30,302 nt of DNA from Corynebacterium sp. (GTDB lineage Bacteria > Actinomycetota > Actinomycetes > Mycobacteriales > Mycobacteriaceae): positions 1-30,302 of the forward strand of contig NZ_JAPJNQ010000018.1 of NCBI RefSeq assembly GCF_030826625.1. Direction: 5' to 3'. A model generated the notes under the pieces. It was not told where the DNA came from and ran no database searches. It worked only from the letters and a program-made list of their open reading frames with translations. Both the position numbers and the translations under genes were made by a program. Positions 1-7,309 of the stretch are shown here, in pieces. Numbering within the stretch: the stretch's first letter is position 1; each line of letters begins with the position of its first letter.

Positions 1-162
1 AACTACACCTTCGGCCTGTCCGAGCAGACCATGTTCTACGAGATCGACATCGACAAGGTTGACCGTCCACGTGGTATGGACATCACCGTTGTCACTAGCG
101 CTACCAACGATGACGAAGGTCGCGCGCTGCTTCGTGAGCTGGGATTCCCATTCAAGAAGTAG
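1..162 (+). CDS. rplE: 50S ribosomal protein L5, C-terminal part
   Basis: The first 53 codons read in frame from base 1 to a TAG at 160-162. They match the L5 C-terminus: NYTFGLSEQTMFYEID, then a DRPRGMDITVVT strand and the ending LLRELGFPFKK. L5 binds 5S rRNA in the central protuberance of the large subunit. The gene is cut by the window edge, so the start is not visible. The next gene on this strand is not rpsN (S14), which follows rplE in many bacteria. A strong terminator comes instead, so the upstream half of the ribosomal-protein cluster is a separate transcription unit here. The family call is secure. Confidence 0.96.
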   Translation, partial: NYTFGLSEQTMFYEIDIDKVDRPRGMDITVVTSATNDDEGRALLRELGFPFKK

Positions 163-195
163 TTTTCCAGGACTGAATAAGTCTGATCTTAAGGG

Positions 196-240
196 CTCTA
201 GCCCCTCCGGGAAGAAACCGGAGGGGCTAGAGTTATTTTT
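196..240 (+). terminator. Rho-independent terminator after rplE, probably bidirectional
   Basis: A perfect 15-bp stem (196-210 with 218-232) closes a 7-base loop GAAGAAA and is followed by TTATTTTTT. It lies 33 bases after the rplE stop. The minus-strand gene ending at 233 abuts it, so the hairpin can serve both directions. Confidence 0.92.
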
Positions 241-433
241 TGGTGTCTGTTGCTTGTTTTCTTCTTGGGAAGAAATACCATGCAGCTAGGAAAGCGATGA
301 GGCTGGGGATGAGGGCGATGATAAATTCAGAAGAATCTCGTATGAAGTACAACAACCAGTGATAAAGACCGAGCAACAGCAGCGTTGTAAAACAAATCCA
401 ATCATCGCGCCGTTTTTTATCTTTTGTCGCCAC
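233..433 (-). CDS. small two-helix membrane protein, unknown function
   Basis: I do not recognise this family. From a GTG start at 433 the protein has 66 residues: a charged N-terminus (ATKDKKRRDD), two hydrophobic helices (about residues 12-29 and 35-53) and a basic tail (RRKQ). The GTG is preceded by GAAGGTAGG at good spacing. A longer form from TTG at 481 (82 residues) has no comparable ribosome binding site. The stop codon is the first base block after the rplE terminator stem, so the gene converges on rplE and shares its terminator. Its composition and clean hydrophobic pattern support a real gene, but no homology can be claimed. Confidence 0.5.
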   Translation of the reverse strand: MATKDKKRRDDWICFTTLLLLGLYHWLLYFIRDSSEFIIALIPSLIAFLAAWYFFPRRKQATDTKK

Positions 434-525
434 AGTACGCCTACCTTCTGGCGCCAGTGTTACTGGCAGCCTGCTATGCAATGGATCTGGAGAATATCAT
501 GAAGTCAATCACCTGCGGGTTTTGC

Positions 526-540
526 TAGAATAGCTACAAT
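526..540 (+). promoter_or_regulatory. candidate -10 region for the DoxX-like gene
   Basis: TGCTAGAAT (extended -10 form, hexamer 526-531) overlaps a second possible hexamer TACAAT (535-540), about 50 bases before the ATG at 588. No convincing -35 is visible, which is common for extended -10 promoters in corynebacteria. Confidence 0.4.
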
Positions 541-587
541 CGCTATTTAGACTGGTGATGCACGAAACCTACAAGGAGCCATTAACT

Positions 588-1085
588 ATGTCCACGATCC
601 CAAGGATTCTTCTCCGCGCTATCCCAGGTGCCCTCATCGCGGATTCTGGCATTTCCAAGTTGGGTATGGATGCAGAATCCTCGAAAGGTCTACAGGACTT
701 TGCTGCTACGGGTATTCCGCAGGTGAAGGAACTGCCGTCCGATAAGTTTGGGACTATCATCGGTGCTTCCGAAGTCGCTGTCGGTGGCGCGCTGTTGGCG
801 CCATTCGTCTCCAACCGCCTTGCAGGTCTTGCGCTGACCACCTTTGGCGCAGGTCTGTTGAGCATTTACTTCCGTAACGACGATATGACCCGCGAGGATG
901 GCATCCGTCCATCTCAAGATGGCATGTCTATCGCGAAGGATTCCATGATGGTTGCGATTGGCACCGGGCTGATCGCTCTAGACCAGCAGGATCGCATCTC
1001 GGGTGCACTGCAGGACCGCAAGATTGCTAAGGCAGAAAAGAAAGCTGCCAAGAAGGCGGCACGGAAGGCTAAGAAGAACTCCTAA
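588..1085 (+). CDS. DoxX-like integral membrane protein
   Basis: The 165-residue protein resembles corynebacterial DoxX-family membrane proteins. It starts IPRILLRAIPGALIADSGISK, then has a glycine/alanine-rich pair of helices (about residues 54-96), a further helix (about 116-132) and a very lysine/alanine-rich cytoplasmic tail (AEKKAAKKAARKAKK). The ATG at 588 is chosen because AAGGAG (573-578) stands nine bases before it. A GTG at 555 would add 11 residues without a good binding site. It is monocistronic, with a terminator at 1148-1187. DoxX-like proteins are linked to quinone or redox membrane functions in some bacteria, but no catalytic residue can be assigned here. It occupies the rplE-rpsH gap where rpsN is found in other bacteria. 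Confidence 0.75.
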   Translation: MSTIPRILLRAIPGALIADSGISKLGMDAESSKGLQDFAATGIPQVKELPSDKFGTIIGASEVAVGGALLAPFVSNRLAGLALTTFGAGLLSIYFRNDDMTREDGIRPSQDGMSIAKDSMMVAIGTGLIALDQQDRISGALQDRKIAKAEKKAAKKAARKAKKNS

Positions 1086-1147
1086 AGGTAGTTTCCCAGT
1101 GAAATTGGCATGTGGAGTCGGCTAGTCGTTCTCACGGTTGGCCGAAT

Positions 1148-1187
1148 CGCCTCAACCCTGCTAGGGTTGGGGCGTCTTGTGCTTTTT
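1148..1187 (+). terminator. terminator after the DoxX-like gene
   Basis: A 12-bp stem (1148-1159 with 1163-1174, one T-G wobble) around a 3-base loop GCT is followed by TCTTGTGCTTTTT. It ends the DoxX-like transcript 63 bases after its stop. Confidence 0.8.
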
Positions 1188-1189
1188 GG

Positions 1190-1450
1190 GATACGTGTGC
1201 CTAAAGCCGCGGTCCGAGAACAGCTAATACGTCAATGTGATATCTCATTCTGGCGTTTATCCTGTGTGCACAGACTTGCAAGTTTTTCCTACGTTTGTTG
1301 TAGGCCCCTCGCCATCATGGCGACCGAGCTTCATCGAGGTAGCGAGCGAACATGCTATTGAGCATGCGAGCGTCGAGTTGCCCAAAACAGCCCGGTAACG
1401 CTTTTAAGGTGAGTTTGGGAACCGCAACGAGAAAGGTTCAAGGTCACCAC
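1190..1450 (+). promoter_or_regulatory. leader region of the rpsH operon
   Basis: This 260-base gap must hold the promoter of rpsH-rplO because a terminator closes the upstream gene. No promoter stands out. Three short inverted repeats are visible: CCTAC-7-GTAGG around 1289-1306, CGCCATCATGGCG near 1310-1323 and CATGCT-ATTG-AGCATG at 1351-1366. They suggest a structured 5' leader, possibly a feedback site for a ribosomal protein, but no known leader motif is recognised. Confidence 0.35.
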
Positions 1451-1846
1451 ATGACCATGACTGACCCGATTGCAGACATGCTCTCACGGGTGCGTAACGC
1501 TAACCACGCGCAGCACGGCACCGTGTCCATGCCTGCATCCAAGATGAAGGCGAACATCGCTGAAATCCTGAAGCAAGAAGGCTACATCACCGGCTACTCC
1601 GTGGAAGGTGAGAAGGCAAAGAAGACCCTCTCGCTGGACCTGAAGTACAACAACCGCGAGCGCGCCCTATCTGGTCTGCGCCGCGTTTCCAAGCCTGGTC
1701 TGCGTGTCTACGCCAAGGCAACGGAACTTCCTAAGGTCCTGGGCGGATTGGGTGTGGCTATCATCTCCACCTCCCACGGCCTGTTGACCGACCGCGAGGC
1801 TGAGCAGAAAGGCGTAGGCGGAGAAGTCATCGCCTACGTCTGGTAA
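1451..1846 (+). CDS. rpsH: 30S ribosomal protein S8
   Basis: The protein of 131 residues has the usual S8 length. It begins MTMTDPIADMLSRVRNAN and ends GVGGEVIAYVW, with the RNA-binding STSHGLLTDREA segment near the C-terminus. S8 binds helix 21 of 16S rRNA and organises the platform. The ATG at 1451 matches the usual actinobacterial MTMTDPIADML start and has AAGG seven bases upstream. ATG 1457 would drop two residues. An upstream extension to TTG 1352 is not supported because it does not look like S8. It is the first gene of the second half of the spc cluster, 18 bases before rplF. Confidence 0.97.
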   Translation: MTMTDPIADMLSRVRNANHAQHGTVSMPASKMKANIAEILKQEGYITGYSVEGEKAKKTLSLDLKYNNRERALSGLRRVSKPGLRVYAKATELPKVLGGLGVAIISTSHGLLTDREAEQKGVGGEVIAYVW

Positions 1847-1864
1847 AGGGAAGGGTGATTATCA

Positions 1865-2401
1865 ATGTCACGAGTTGGTTTGGCACCAATCGCCGTCCCT
1901 AGCGGCGTCGAGGTAAAAATCGATGGCCAGAACGTTTCCGTCAAGGGGCCTAAGGGCACCTTGGAAGTTGACGTTCCAGAGCCAATTTCCATCGTCCAGG
2001 AGGACGGCGAACTGCGCGTCTCCCGCCCGGACAACCACCGCAAGAACCGTTCTCTGCACGGTCTCGCACGTTCCCTGGTGAACAACTGCGTTGTCGGTGT
2101 AACCGAGGGCTACGAAATCAAGATGGAAATCCACGGTGTTGGTTACCGTGTGCAGCAAAAGGGCAAGGACCTTGAGTTCTCCTTGGGCTACTCCCACTCT
2201 GTCCCAGTTAAGGCTGATGAAGGAATCACCTTCGCTGTAGACGGCAACACCAAGTTCTCTATCTCTGGTATCGATAAGCAACAGGTTGGCCAAGTTGCGG
2301 CGAACATCCGCCGTCTGCGTAAGCACGATCCTTACAAGGGTAAGGGCATCCGCTACGTCGGCGAACAGGTACGTCGCAAGGTCGGAAAGACGGGTAAGTA
2401 A
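1865..2401 (+). CDS. rplF: 50S ribosomal protein L6
   Basis: 178 residues, normal for L6, with the two repeated alpha/beta domains. The start is MSRVGLAPIAVPSGVEV, and the conserved segment RRLRKHDPYKGKGIRYVGE near residues 147-165 is the rRNA-binding signature of the second domain. L6 sits at the base of the L7/L12 stalk. It is preceded by a GGAAGGGTG binding site and lies 3 bases before rplR, so the genes are co-transcribed and likely translationally coupled. Confidence 0.98.
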   Translation: MSRVGLAPIAVPSGVEVKIDGQNVSVKGPKGTLEVDVPEPISIVQEDGELRVSRPDNHRKNRSLHGLARSLVNNCVVGVTEGYEIKMEIHGVGYRVQQKGKDLEFSLGYSHSVPVKADEGITFAVDGNTKFSISGIDKQQVGQVAANIRRLRKHDPYKGKGIRYVGEQVRRKVGKTGK

Positions 2402-2404
2402 GCA

Positions 2405-2800
2405 ATGTCTAATTCTGCAAACAACAAGCGCAACCCAGTCGGTAAGGATATCTCGTCCCGCCGTCGTGAGGCACGTGCCCGCCGTCATTTCCGTATTCGT
2501 AAGACGCTGCGTGGAACTCCAGAGACACCACGTTTGGTCGTTCACCGCACGGCGCGCCACCTGCACGCGCAGCTGATCGACGACAAAGCTGGCCACACCC
2601 TGGCTGCGGCTTCCACCATGGAAATCCGCGATGCCGAGGGCGACAAGAAGGCACGTGGTGCTGAAGTCGGCAAGCTCATCGCTCAACGCGCCAAAGACGC
2701 AGGCATCGAAGCAGTAGTATTCGACCGTGCTGGTTACAAATACCACGGCCGCGTAGCTGCTTTCGCTGATGCTGCACGTGAAGGTGGTCTGAAGTTCTAA
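2405..2800 (+). CDS. rplR: 50S ribosomal protein L18
   Basis: 131 residues. A basic N-terminus (RRREARARRHFRIRKTLRG) precedes the core RLVVHRTARHLHAQLIDD and the typical ending FDRAGYKYHGRVAAFADAA-REGGLKF. L18 carries 5S rRNA into the large subunit together with L5. It starts three bases after the rplF stop and is followed by a 40-base spacer containing the binding site for rpsE. Confidence 0.97.
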   Translation: MSNSANNKRNPVGKDISSRRREARARRHFRIRKTLRGTPETPRLVVHRTARHLHAQLIDDKAGHTLAAASTMEIRDAEGDKKARGAEVGKLIAQRAKDAGIEAVVFDRAGYKYHGRVAAFADAAREGGLKF

Positions 2801-2840
2801 TGATCAACGCAGTTGCAAACACCAACGGAAAGGACGCGTA

Positions 2841-3455
2841 ATGTCGGATCGTGATCAGCGCGACGGCGGACGCTCCGCCGACAACAAGAAGAACGATCGC
2901 AACAATCGTCGTAACGATCGTCGCAACCAGGACAACGACCGCGATAAGTACATCGAGCGCGTTGTCGCCATCAACCGTGTTTCCAAGACAGTCAAGGGTG
3001 GCCGTAACATGAGCTTCACCGCTCTGGTCATCGTCGGCGACGGCGAAGGCATGGTTGGTGTTGGCTATGGTAAGGCCAAGGAAGTTCCAGCCGCTATCCA
3101 GAAGGGTGCCGAAGAAGCACGCAAGAACTTCTTCCGTGTCCCAATGATTGGCGGAACCATCACTCACCCAGTACAGGGTGAAGATGCAGCTGGCGTCGTG
3201 ATGCTGAAACCAGCAGCTCCAGGTACCGGTGTTATTGCCGGTGGTGCTGCTCGCCCGGTTCTCGAATGCGCAGGCGTACAAGACATCCTGTCCAAGTCCC
3301 TGGGCTCGGACAATGCATTGAACGTCGTCCGCGCGACCGTGGATGGCCTGAAGCAACTGGTTCGTCCTGAGGAAGTTGCTGCTCGTCGTGGCAAATCCGT
3401 CGAAGAGATCGCCCCAGCACGTATGCTGCGCGCTCGCGCAGGACAGGAGGCATAA
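2841..3455 (+). CDS. rpsE: 30S ribosomal protein S5
   Basis: 204 residues. The S5 N-terminal dsRNA-binding fold starts at about residue 33 (DKYIERVVAINRVSK, then GGRNMSFTALVIVGD), with GYGKAKEVPAAIQKG and the C-terminal fold (KSLGSDNALNVVRATVDGL). S5 helps keep decoding accurate. The first 30 or so residues are a very hydrophilic Asp/Asn/Arg-rich extension, common in actinobacterial S5. A GGAAAGGA site precedes the ATG. The next gene, rpmD, starts three bases after the stop. Confidence 0.97.
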   Translation: MSDRDQRDGGRSADNKKNDRNNRRNDRRNQDNDRDKYIERVVAINRVSKTVKGGRNMSFTALVIVGDGEGMVGVGYGKAKEVPAAIQKGAEEARKNFFRVPMIGGTITHPVQGEDAAGVVMLKPAAPGTGVIAGGAARPVLECAGVQDILSKSLGSDNALNVVRATVDGLKQLVRPEEVAARRGKSVEEIAPARMLRARAGQEA

Positions 3456-3458
3456 ACA

Positions 3459-3644
3459 ATGGCTCTGAAGATTACTCAGACACGTGGTCTGGTTGGCACG
3501 ACGCCGAACCAAAAGGCCAACATGGAAGCACTGGGCCTGAAGCGGATCCGCCACTCTGTTGTCCAGCAGGACACCCCGGCGATCCGTGGCATCATTCAGA
3601 AGGTGCGCCACCTGGTCACCGTCGAAGAAGTGGCAGGGGAGTAG
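3459..3644 (+). CDS. rpmD: 50S ribosomal protein L30
   Basis: 61 residues, normal for L30. It begins MALKITQTRGLVGT and has the conserved LGLKRIRHSVVQQDTPAIRG segment. The binding site AGGAGG lies in the last codons of rpsE, so translation is coupled to S5. It is followed within seven bases by rplO. Confidence 0.97.
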   Translation: MALKITQTRGLVGTTPNQKANMEALGLKRIRHSVVQQDTPAIRGIIQKVRHLVTVEEVAGE

Positions 3645-3651
3645 ATATACC

Positions 3652-4101
3652 ATGAGCGATATCATCAAGCTGCACGATTTGCGCCCAGAAAAGGGTGCAA
3701 ACAAGGCAAAACGTCGCGTTGGTCGCGGTGAAGGCGGCAAACGCGGTAAGACTGCGGGTCGCGGTACCAAGGGTACTAAGGCACGTAAGCAGGTAGCTGC
3801 AAACTTTGAGGGTGGGCAGATGCCTATCCAGATGCGTTTGCCAAAGCTGCGTGGTTTCAAGAACCCAAACAAGGTTGTATTCCAGGTAGTCAACGTATCT
3901 GACTTGGAGAAGACCTTCCCACAGGGTGGCGACATCACTGTTGCTGACCTGGTAAACAACGGTCTCGTACGCAAGAACCAGCCTGTTAAGGTTTTGGGCA
4001 ACGGCGAGATTTCTGTGAAGATCAACGTCACTGCACAGAAGTTCTCGAAGTCGGCTGTCGAGAAGATCGAAGCTGCCGGTGGCTCAACCACTAAGGCTTA
4101 A
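3652..4101 (+). CDS. rplO: 50S ribosomal protein L15
   Basis: 149 residues from the ATG at 3652, which has AGGGGAG ten bases upstream, inside the end of rpmD. The sequence has the L15 start (MSDIIKLHDLRPEKGANKAKRR), the glycine/basic-rich arm GRGEGGKRGKTAGRGTKG that threads through 23S rRNA, GFKNPNKVVFQVVNVSDLE, and a C-terminal KINVTAQKFSKSAVEKIE. A longer reading frame from 3559 overlaps all of rpmD's second half and is not credible. Last gene of this transcription unit. Confidence 0.98.
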   Translation: MSDIIKLHDLRPEKGANKAKRRVGRGEGGKRGKTAGRGTKGTKARKQVAANFEGGQMPIQMRLPKLRGFKNPNKVVFQVVNVSDLEKTFPQGGDITVADLVNNGLVRKNQPVKVLGNGEISVKINVTAQKFSKSAVEKIEAAGGSTTKA

Positions 4102-4137
4102 GCGTTAAGGCTGCGTTGGTTCATTTAACACAGCATG

Positions 4138-4174
4138 CCAATCGGTTCTTGGCCTTGCGGCCTCGGCCGGTTGG
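4138..4174 (+). other. GC-rich hairpin after rplO
   Basis: CCAATCGG (4138-4145) pairs with CCGGTTGG (4167-4174) with one wobble, and an inner GGCC-TTGC-GGCC stem (4151-4162) lies between. No T-run follows, so it is not a terminator by itself. It precedes the true terminator by 16 bases and may protect the mRNA 3' end. Confidence 0.5.
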
Positions 4175-4189
4175 AAAAGCTTAACCAGC

Positions 4190-4228
4190 ACCCTCCGTGA
4201 CTGCTCACGCAGTCCCGGAGGGTTTTTG
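4190..4228 (+). terminator. terminator of the rpsH-rplO unit
   Basis: ACCCTCCG (4190-4197) pairs with CGGAGGGT (4216-4223), continued by GACTGC/GCAGTC inside after one mismatch, and is followed by TTTTTG. A strong rho-independent terminator that separates rplO from secY. Confidence 0.92.
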
Positions 4229-4481
4229 TATGGTCACAAGCATCATTTGGTTAGCGAAACACTAAGGTTGACCTATTACACACCCCCAGAATATGAACAA
4301 GGATGGGAATGGCTGGTAGGCTACTAAGGTCACGCGTGCACGCGCGCGTAGGTGGGCACCTCACGCTCGCTGGGAACGAAATGTTGATCTAGCAGCGTTG
4401 TAGAGTGCGGACGAATTCAGAATTAATCGGTTGCCTTAGCGTCACTTCACCAGGTGGCAGTAAATAGGCTAGGAGGCTTTA
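4229..4481 (+). promoter_or_regulatory. upstream region of secY-adk
   Basis: The secY promoter must lie here because a terminator stands upstream. No pair of hexamers is convincing (TAGAGT near 4400 is the best -10). A perfect 12-bp palindrome, CGCGTGCACGCG, lies at 4333-4344, followed by AGGT-GGGC-ACCT. The secY binding site AGGAGG is at 4471-4476. Confidence 0.4.
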
Positions 4482-5807
4482 GTGTCTGCCATCATTCAGG
4501 CTTTTAAGGATGCGGATCTTCGGCGCAAGATTTTGTTCACAATCTTGCTCATTGTGCTTTACCGCATCGGTGCGCAGATCCCATCGCCAGGTGTGGACTA
4601 CCAAAACATCTCGGGGCGGCTGCGTGAGCTGACCCAAGAAGATGACAGCCTGTATTCCGTCATCAATTTGTTCTCCGGTGGGGCGCTGTTGCAGTTGTCT
4701 ATCTTCGCGATCGGCATTATGCCGTATATTACGGCGTCGATTATCACTCAACTGTTGACTGTAGTGATTCCGCATTTTGAACAGCTGAAAAAAGAAGGCC
4801 AGTCAGGTCAAGCCAAAATGACGCAGTACACGCGTTACCTGACCCTCGGGTTGGCTTTATTGCAATCTGCCGGCATCGTTGCTCTGGCAGACCGCAACCA
4901 ACTACTGGGCCAAGGCGTTGAGGTGCTGGATCCGAACCGTGGTATCTTCGACCTCATTTTGTTGGTGACTGTCATGACCACCGGTGCCATCTTAGTTATG
5001 TGGCTCGGTGAATTGATTACGGAAAAAGGCATCGGCAACGGCATGTCGTTGCTGATTTTCGCGGGTATCGCAACTCGTCTGCCTACCGACGGCTATAACA
5101 TCTTGCAGGATAATGGCGGAGTAGTATTCGCGGTTGTGTGCGCCGCTGTTGTCGCTCTCGTCGTTGGAATTACCTTCATGGAGCAGGGCCAGCGTCGTAT
5201 TCCTGTCCAGTACGCCAAGCGTATGGTCGGTCGCCGTCAATATGGTGGCTCGTCGACGTACTTGCCTTTGAAAGTCAACCAGGCTGGCGTTATCCCGGTG
5301 ATCTTTGCGTCGTCTCTGATCTACATGCCTGTTCTCATCACCGAGATCGTGAACTCTTCGAGCCCAACACCGCCGGATAACTGGTGGATGCGCAATGTTA
5401 TTGCAAACTTGCAGTCGCCGTCGTCGTACGTCTACATCGTCGTTTATGTCACGTTGATCATTTTCTTCTCGTACTTCTACACCTCGATCCAGTACGACCC
5501 GAACGAGCAAGCCGAGAACATGAAGAAATATGGTGGATTCATTCCGGGGATTCGTCCTGGGCGTCCGACCGCGATGTACCTCAGTTTTGTGATGAATCGC
5601 CTGTTGTTTGTCGGTTCGATCTATCTCGCCTTCATCGCTATCTTGCCGAATATCGCGCTTGACTTGGGCGTGGGCTCGCAGAACTCCGGCGGTATGACTG
5701 CCTTTGGCGGTACTGCTATCCTGATTATGGTATCTGTGGCTCTGACCACAGTGAAGCAAATTGAATCCCAACTACTGCAATCCAACTACGAAGGGCTGCT
5801 CAAATAA
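4482..5807 (+). CDS. secY: preprotein translocase subunit SecY
   Basis: 441 residues from a GTG start with AGGAGG six bases upstream (4471-4476). SecY is the channel of the Sec translocon in the cytoplasmic membrane. The sequence shows the family start (FKDADLRRKILFTILLIVLYRIGAQIPSPG), the plug/TM2 region NLFSGGALLQLSIFAIGIMPYITASII, cytoplasmic loop RRIPVQYAKR, KVNQAGVIPVIFASSL and the C-terminal LGRxxG-like loop FIPGIRPGRPT. Ten membrane helices are expected. The TAA overlaps the ATG of adk by one base, so the two are coupled. Confidence 0.98.
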   Translation: MSAIIQAFKDADLRRKILFTILLIVLYRIGAQIPSPGVDYQNISGRLRELTQEDDSLYSVINLFSGGALLQLSIFAIGIMPYITASIITQLLTVVIPHFEQLKKEGQSGQAKMTQYTRYLTLGLALLQSAGIVALADRNQLLGQGVEVLDPNRGIFDLILLVTVMTTGAILVMWLGELITEKGIGNGMSLLIFAGIATRLPTDGYNILQDNGGVVFAVVCAAVVALVVGITFMEQGQRRIPVQYAKRMVGRRQYGGSSTYLPLKVNQAGVIPVIFASSLIYMPVLITEIVNSSSPTPPDNWWMRNVIANLQSPSSYVYIVVYVTLIIFFSYFYTSIQYDPNEQAENMKKYGGFIPGIRPGRPTAMYLSFVMNRLLFVGSIYLAFIAILPNIALDLGVGSQNSGGMTAFGGTAILIMVSVALTTVKQIESQLLQSNYEGLLK

Positions 5808-6352
5808 TGCGATTGGTACTCCTTGGCCCAGCCGGTGCTGGTAAAGGCACTCAGGCTGAAATACTCAGCGAGAAATTGAACATTCCACATATCTCGACCG
5901 GTGATTTATTCCGGGCAAATATCTCGGAAGGCACACCGTTGGGTGTGGAAGCCAAGGAATATATCGACGCAGGCAAATTGGTTCCCACCGATGTCACCGC
6001 ACGCATGGTTGAGTCCCGACTCGAAGAACCAGATGCTGATGCTGGTTTTCTACTCGACGGCTTCCCGCGTACCGTCGAGCAGGCTGAGATCTTGGAAACG
6101 CTGTTAGCGAAAAAGAACTTACAGTTGGATCACGTCATCAACTTCGAGGTGTCCGAAGCGGTCGTCATCGAACGTATGAAAGCTCGTGGGCGTGCCGACG
6201 ATACTGAAGAGGCGATTCGGACGCGCTTGGGTGTCTACTATGACGAAGTCGTGCCATTGATCAAACACTACGGTGACGATGTCATTGATATCCAAGCCGA
6301 AGGTGAGATTGATGAAATCAATCAACGCACCATGTCTGCTTTGGGAAAATAA
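5807..6352 (+). CDS. adk: adenylate kinase
   Basis: 181 residues. Adk converts ATP plus AMP to two ADP in the cytosol. The P-loop GPAGAGKGT is at residues 7-15. STGDLFR, the AMP site VTARMVESRL and LLDGFPRTVEQA follow, and then RADD at the lid. The lid is the short form without a zinc site, which explains the length below the 215 residues of the long form. The start codon overlaps the secY stop (TAATG). In many bacteria, including relatives, the next gene is map (methionine aminopeptidase). Here a secreted L,D-transpeptidase comes next. Confidence 0.98.
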   Translation: MRLVLLGPAGAGKGTQAEILSEKLNIPHISTGDLFRANISEGTPLGVEAKEYIDAGKLVPTDVTARMVESRLEEPDADAGFLLDGFPRTVEQAEILETLLAKKNLQLDHVINFEVSEAVVIERMKARGRADDTEEAIRTRLGVYYDEVVPLIKHYGDDVIDIQAEGEIDEINQRTMSALGK

Positions 6353-6435
6353 TCCGTGCTGGACAATAAATAAAGTACTATTAGTAGACGTCGCATCCAG
6401 CGGCGTCAAAATTTTTGAAAAAGGACGCACCTTCC

Positions 6436-7173
6436 ATGAATTCCCGCAAAATGATCGCAGGTTTGGTTGCTAGCCTTGCGATGCTCGCTTCGGTATTGTT
6501 CCCGTCTGCACCTGCACATGCACAACCAGCGCTGAACTCCTCGCAGATCCCGGATCATATCCAGTTGCCTGATTTCAATCAGCTTGTTCGCGATTTTGAC
6601 CAGCGCAATCGTGACGGTGCGTGGCACCTGCGTAACCAACTGGTAGGACAGGCGCGTCAGCTCAACCCACAGTTTGCGTCGGGCTTGGCTCAGACTATCG
6701 ACCAAGCACTGAATTTCGTCTTCCCGGGTTTGATTGCTGAAAAAGAACAGGCTGCACGCGCTGCGCGTGGCCCTGCGGAGCCGATGACACCGGCACCTGC
6801 TCGTGGTCCGCACATTGACACCGCGGCTTGTCCGGCCGACGCTCGTGTTTGTGTGGACATCGATGGTCGGCGAACCTGGCTACAAGATGGCCGCGGCAAC
6901 GTAACTCACGTTGCTTCTGCAATGGCACCGGGCAAACCAGGCCAGGACACCCCTCGTGGCACCTTCCATGTGAACCGTAAGGTTAAAGACGAAATATCTT
7001 GGGAGTTTGGCAATGCGCCAATGCCTTATGCAATCTATTTCACAAATAATGGCCATGCGTTCCACCAGGGATCTCCAGCTTATGATTCCGCAGGTTGCGT
7101 TCGTTTGCCACAGCAAGACGCACTGACTTACTGGAATCACCTCAACATCGGCGACAAGGTATTCATTTACTAA
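6436..7173 (+). CDS. secreted L,D-transpeptidase (YkuD/ErfK domain)
   Basis: 245 residues from ATG 6436 with AAGGA about ten bases upstream; a TTG at 6415 would only lengthen the tail before the signal peptide. A classical signal peptide (about 1-30, hydrophobic core GLVASLAMLASVLF, cleavage after AHA) directs export. After a helical spacer and a proline/alanine-rich linker (about 110-125), the C-terminal half (about 130-245) is a YkuD domain: GTFHVNRK, HAFHQGS (His207 and His210) and SAGCVRL with the catalytic Cys221. YkuD enzymes make 3-3 cross-links in peptidoglycan or attach proteins to it. The usual SHGC motif has Ala in place of His here. A related gene stands at this site in other corynebacteria. 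Confidence 0.88.
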   Translation: MNSRKMIAGLVASLAMLASVLFPSAPAHAQPALNSSQIPDHIQLPDFNQLVRDFDQRNRDGAWHLRNQLVGQARQLNPQFASGLAQTIDQALNFVFPGLIAEKEQAARAARGPAEPMTPAPARGPHIDTAACPADARVCVDIDGRRTWLQDGRGNVTHVASAMAPGKPGQDTPRGTFHVNRKVKDEISWEFGNAPMPYAIYFTNNGHAFHQGSPAYDSAGCVRLPQQDALTYWNHLNIGDKVFIY

Positions 7174-7246
7174 GTCCTGGTTTTCTGAACCGTCACCTAG
7201 AAGCTTACGATCAACCAACTTATCTGCTGGTGCTTATGGCAAAAGT

Positions 7247-7275
7247 TTGTTATTCCTGCTAGTGCTCTGTATAGT
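7247..7275 (+). promoter_or_regulatory. predicted promoter of infA
   Basis: TTGTTA (7247-7252), a 17-base spacer and TATAGT (7270-7275) form a good sigma-A promoter. Transcription would start near 7283, upstream of the hairpin at 7310-7331, and give a leader of about 145 bases in front of infA. Confidence 0.65.
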
Positions 7276-7309
7276 TGGTGATTGGTCTGTTTGAGTTTGC
7301 GCACGCACC

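Noticed and set aside
1110..1361. Plus-strand 83-codon frame in the rpsH leader
   Set aside because: It covers the terminator at 1148-1187, has no binding site and its residues show no domain or membrane pattern typical of a gene.
163..1450. Search for rpsN (S14) between rplE and rpsH
   Set aside because: No frame encodes the short zinc-type or long S14 sequence.
1868..4091. Long minus-strand open frames opposite the ribosomal protein genes (up to 471 codons)
   Set aside because: They are antisense shadows of rplF, rplR, rpsE, rpmD and rplO, caused by strong codon bias. They have no family resemblance and no binding sites.
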